From a virus, in IMG/VR virus record IMGVR_UViG_3300031746_000105, positions 1-31,812 of that record: a stretch of 31,812 nucleotides of DNA; one strand, 5' to 3'. Below are positions 29,419 through 31,812 of the stretch, piece after piece. The translations under genes and the position numbers were made by a program. Position 1 is the stretch's first letter, and the number at the start of each line of letters is the position of its first letter. A model generated the notes under the pieces. The model ran no database searches. It worked only from the letters and a program-made list of their open reading frames with translations, and had not been told where the DNA came from.

Positions 29419-29450
29419 AGTAAACGTTTACTTCTACGTTTACGTTTACA
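29419..29450. promoter_or_regulatory. GTTTAC operator-like array
   Basis: A perfect 16-bp palindrome, AAGTAAACGTTTACTT (29419-29434), is followed by two direct copies of GTTTAC at 29439-29444 and 29445-29450. In all, four GTTTAC half-sites (one inverted) fill 30 bp of the only gap between the methyltransferase and the RHH-type gene. Best read as regulator-binding sites, probably for the adjacent RHH protein. Confidence 0.6.
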
Positions 29451-29464
29451 ATAACTTACTCTAC

Positions 29465-31252
29465 TCACTCACTCACCTCCGCAAAACTATCAAGTGCAAC
29501 ATGGCTAGTCTCGCATCTCTTGCGTATCAGTTTGACGTATTCGGGGTTCAGTTCGATGAGGATGCTTGACCGGCCCATCGACCGAGCTACCGCTCCGGTC
29601 GTGCCGCTTCCGGCGAATGGATCTAAAACTACGCATGGCACAGTTTCGCTTTCGTTGCATGAACAGGTAGGTTGCCAGCCGAGGGTTCGATACTGTGCGG
29701 TCGCTGATGGATAATTCTCCGCCTTTGTCTCTCCAAACCTTCCATTTCTCCAGTCCTTTGTGGCGAAGCCTTTTCCACCGAGATTCTTCTTATAATCTTC
29801 AGTCGGCTCAACAATCCTCTCCCACGGACTTCCGCACTTCGGGCAACATCCCTTCTCGGATGTGCCAGCCCTGATGCAACGCCTTGGTAGTTCTTCGGGG
29901 AAGGTGGCGAAATGTGCGGCTGCGTATGGCTGAGTAGCTATCTCCCAGACGGTGCGGGAGTTGCGGCCAGCGGGATGAGAGCGCCCACCATCGTGTTTAT
30001 CAATTCCAAATCTTGTCTCGATTGACCCCCCAAAACTATGGCCAAGTTGTTTTTGATATTCTTCCCATGAATAGGGGTCTGCTGACTTCTCTCTCACCGC
30101 TTCCTGGTCATAGAAGTATCTAGGCGACTTGCTCAATAGGAAGATGTATTCGTGTGCCTTGGTCGGACGATCTGTTACCGATTCGGGCATTGGGTTGTTT
30201 TTTGCCCATATAATATCCGAGCGAACATACCATCCAGGCTCCCATAAGTCTTTTAGATTTGGTTCGGGGAAATCAATGGTGGTTTCTCCCCCATTATGTA
30301 GGGAGATTAGACTTTGATGCGCCTTTTCTGCGTCCGGCCCCGAACTAGGGCATGATAACAGCAAACGAGCCTGATGCTTCTTTGCAGTTAGATAGGGGTA
30401 GATTTCTCTGATTATATCGCGGCATTCGTTGGTTCTCAGATTCCAACGATAGAGTTTCTGTTTGCGTCGTCCGTTTTCTTCAGGCCCCTGATCGCAGATA
30501 CTTCCCGAACCTGCAATTACCATGCACCTATCGACTATCGCTTTGTGGGTATTGCAGACTTCGAGGCCCGCCCCATAAGTGGCGTTCTTTCTGGCGTATC
30601 CTTGCCCGTTGCTTTGCCCTTCCTTACGGCAATGAATGAACATACATCCTTCGGCTTCAATCATTGCCGCTAACCAGATGCGGTCGTGTTCGTTCTGGAT
30701 TCTTCCCAGATAGTAAGGCTGCTGCAAAGCGAAGGCTAGACGCCAGGGTTGGCCTACGAGGTCTTTGGGCTTGAGCGTTTCAACTCTTGGCCTTACTGGT
30801 TTGCTATCATCACAAACACCATACTTATCAGGCTCTTGGTGCGCGCCGCCTCCAGCATAGCAATCTCCCATATTACACCAAAGCGTGCCGTCCTTCCTGA
30901 GTACGCGCTTGACCTCGTGAAATGCCGCTGTCATGTTGGCGATGTATTGCTCAGGCGTTGGTTCGAGTCCTAATTGACGTTCAGTTCCGGCTATCTTGCC
31001 TGTGCCGTGGCAGATGGGGCAGAGCGGGGCAAATTGGACGAATGCGCCGAGATTCGATTCCCGCTCTGCCCATCCTGCGGGCGGATTTGGCAGTTCGTCG
31101 CGTGTACGCCCAACACCACACCCACATCTCGAATAATCCCTCAAGCCCCAATATGGCGGACTAGTAACACAGCAATGCACCGAGTCGTCTGGAAGTCCTC
31201 TGAGATGATCTAGAACGTCACCGTTGAGGATTCGGACGAATGGCGCGGTCAT
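29465..31252 (-). CDS. N4/N6 (beta-class) DNA methyltransferase with LAGLIDADG-type insert
   Basis: 595 residues. Catalytic motif TSPPYW (30-35) first and the SAM-binding motif DPFAGSGTTG (544-553) near the C-terminus give the beta-class motif order. DIIWAKNNPMPESVTDRPTKAHEYIFLLSK (346-375) is the conserved core. Between FALQ (174-177) and GWYVRSDI (340-347) is an insert of about 160 residues with the LAGLIDADG homing-endonuclease pattern. Zinc-like Cys clusters (43-45, 78-81, and CCPKC near 455) are also present. The enzyme methylates viral (or host) DNA at an unknown site. AAGGAG precedes the ATG; no restriction partner is seen. Confidence 0.92.
   Translation of the reverse strand: MTAPFVRILNGDVLDHLRGLPDDSVHCCVTSPPYWGLRDYSRCGCGVGRTRDELPNPPAGWAERESNLGAFVQFAPLCPICHGTGKIAGTERQLGLEPTPEQYIANMTAAFHEVKRVLRKDGTLWCNMGDCYAGGGAHQEPDKYGVCDDSKPVRPRVETLKPKDLVGQPWRLAFALQQPYYLGRIQNEHDRIWLAAMIEAEGCMFIHCRKEGQSNGQGYARKNATYGAGLEVCNTHKAIVDRCMVIAGSGSICDQGPEENGRRKQKLYRWNLRTNECRDIIREIYPYLTAKKHQARLLLSCPSSGPDAEKAHQSLISLHNGGETTIDFPEPNLKDLWEPGWYVRSDIIWAKNNPMPESVTDRPTKAHEYIFLLSKSPRYFYDQEAVREKSADPYSWEEYQKQLGHSFGGSIETRFGIDKHDGGRSHPAGRNSRTVWEIATQPYAAAHFATFPEELPRRCIRAGTSEKGCCPKCGSPWERIVEPTEDYKKNLGGKGFATKDWRNGRFGETKAENYPSATAQYRTLGWQPTCSCNESETVPCVVLDPFAGSGTTGAVARSMGRSSILIELNPEYVKLIRKRCETSHVALDSFAEVSE
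30239..30721 (-). other. LAGLIDADG-like domain inside the methyltransferase
   Basis: Codons 178-338. Hallmarks: DRIWLAAMIEAEGCMFIH (190-207; the LAGLIDADG helix with the acidic residue), an adjacent strand pattern (GAGLEVCNTHKAIVDRCM), then LYRWNLRTNECRDIIREIYPYL (267-288) with T-A-K-K-H-Q-A-R-L after it. No intein splice-junction residues (N-terminal Cys/Ser or C-terminal His-Asn) are present at the ends, so it appears to be retained in the protein. Confidence 0.75.
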
Positions 31253-31522
31253 CTAGAACTCCTTGAGCTTCGCCTGTTGCGCTTCTATCAATTCTTCCTT
31301 TTTGTGTCCGCACTCGCATTCATAGAGCCCGTGATTCACCGCGTCCAGGTAGACCTCCAACTTCTTGGTGTGATAACCCTCTGGATACCTGCTTAGTGAG
31401 TCCTGGTAGTCCTTGAGCATCATCTGTGCAATGAATTTGAATGTCGGGAACAACGCCTTCTTGTCTTCTTCGCTCAACAGATGCCAATCGAAACGATAGC
31501 CCGATCGCGCGGGAGCGGTCAT
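31253..31522 (-). CDS. Small hypothetical protein with CxC motif
   Basis: 89 residues, helical: EEDKKALFPTFKFIAQMMLKD (18-38) and the C-terminal helix. CECGHKK (69-75) is a half zinc site. The ATG overlaps the previous stop (ATGA) and its own stop TAG lies directly before the methyltransferase ATG. No family recognised. Confidence 0.65.
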   Translation of the reverse strand: MTAPARSGYRFDWHLLSEEDKKALFPTFKFIAQMMLKDYQDSLSRYPEGYHTKKLEVYLDAVNHGLYECECGHKKEELIEAQQAKLKEF

Positions 31523-31665
31523 CCCTTACCCTCCAACTTATCCTCCCAACACAACGTGCAGCACTCATCGAAGTCCAGGCAGACGACTATCCCGTTAGAT
31601 GCGGTGAAATATCCGTCTTGATTCTTGTGGCCCTCGGGGCAGTTTGGTGGCCGAATCTCGCTCAT
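31519..31665 (-). CDS. 48-residue Cys/His-rich protein
   Basis: ATG 31665 overlaps the stop of the gene before it, and its TGA overlaps the ATG of the next (ATGA both sides). Cys9/His13, Cys29, Cys35/36 and Cys39 could bind one zinc (CPEGH ... ECCTLC). The pattern is not a standard ribbon. Likely a real small gene given the double coupling. Confidence 0.7.
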   Translation of the reverse strand: MSEIRPPNCPEGHKNQDGYFTASNGIVVCLDFDECCTLCWEDKLEGKG

Positions 31666-31808
31666 TTCTTCCGCCCTCCGATCTTGTGCTTCGGACCATC
31701 ATTCCGATAACCTTCGGCCTTGCCGTCAATGATTAGATAGAAACCACCCTGAACTGCTGGATATGTGTTCGTTTGCCTGAGGTATTCTAACGCATACGGG
31801 TCGAACAT
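31662..31808 (-). CDS. Hypothetical protein, possibly truncated at window edge
   Basis: Reading from ATG 31808 gives 48 residues (FDPYALEYLRQTNTY, then a strand-rich GGFYLIIDGKAEGYRND and a basic end KHKIGGRKK). The frame is open to the window edge, so the true start may lie beyond. The stop overlaps the next ATG (ATGA). The GGFYLIIDGK...Y segment suggests a small beta domain. No family recognised. Confidence 0.6.
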   Translation of the reverse strand: MFDPYALEYLRQTNTYPAVQGGFYLIIDGKAEGYRNDGPKHKIGGRKK

Positions 31809-31812
31809 GCCG

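Noticed and set aside
30239-30721. Intein in the methyltransferase
   Set aside because: The insert lacks Cys/Ser at its start and His-Asn at its end, so protein splicing is unlikely; it is treated as a retained domain.
1-31812. CRISPR array or insertion sequence
   Set aside because: No regularly spaced identical repeats of 24-40 bp outside the coding ARLKK array, and no transposase in any frame.

Overview
The window is part of the genome of a tailed dsDNA virus or provirus (HK97-fold, siphovirus-like, Caudoviricetes type). It carries an almost complete head-tail morphogenesis module. The host is probably an archaeon, most likely a euryarchaeote with about 55% GC by eye. Three things point that way: promoter-like A/T boxes of archaeal TATA form (for example at 2669-2677, 2754-2763 and 3152-3159) with no evident bacterial -35/-10 pairs; many start codons preceded by GGTGA/GGTGATC, the Shine-Dalgarno core typical of archaea; and a DUF2341-like domain plus an accessory set rich in zinc ribbons. 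The host call is inference. The viral call rests on several independent protein families.

Layout. Positions 1-2484 (minus strand) hold a tyrosine integrase cut by the window edge, a GNAT-like protein, a poorly explained 470-bp stretch and two hypothetical genes. Positions 2485-2806 are a divergent control region with a strongly structured leader and two TATA boxes. Positions 2807-3667 are the only plus-strand genes: a ribbon-helix-helix (RHH) regulator and a four-helix membrane protein. From 31.8 kb down to 3.77 kb everything is on the minus strand, tightly packed with ATGA-type overlaps. In transcription order this comprises: small Cys-rich proteins; a DNA methyltransferase carrying a LAGLIDADG-type insert; an RHH/coiled-coil regulator with a repeated operator-like sequence in front; a run of small zinc-ribbon and accessory proteins (HExxH protein, ASCH protein, DPPW methyltransferase); terminase small and large subunits; four small Zn proteins; a portal fused to a Mu gpF-like domain; a gp10-like neck protein; a ChaB/prohead-protease/scaffold fusion; the major capsid protein; five small virion proteins; a giant repeat/DUF2341 appendage protein; connector and tail-completion proteins; two small membrane proteins; two tail-tube paralogues; a tail assembly chaperone with a -1 frameshift site; a 36-residue membrane protein; the tape measure; and two tail-tip/hub proteins.

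How the genes work together. Terminase packages DNA through the portal into a capsid built by the capsid protein and the protease/scaffold. The connector, neck and completion proteins join the head to a short tail, made from two tube proteins under the control of the chaperone and a 382-residue tape measure (about 57 nm if the usual 1.5 angstrom per residue holds). The hub and the 836-residue repeat protein are the likely host-contact parts. The integrase and the two RHH proteins point to a temperate lifestyle.

Most notable items: a G_GGT_TTT slippery heptamer followed by a hairpin that fuses the tail chaperone in the -1 frame; about 22 copies of a 14-15 residue ARLKK repeat split by a DUF2341/jelly-roll insert; a nested-helix leader RNA at 2511-2648; a portal with two zinc knuckles; a GTTTAC operator array; and several genes of 33-54 codons (27713, 28378, 31519, 15019, 7579) that a length-filtered gene caller would miss.
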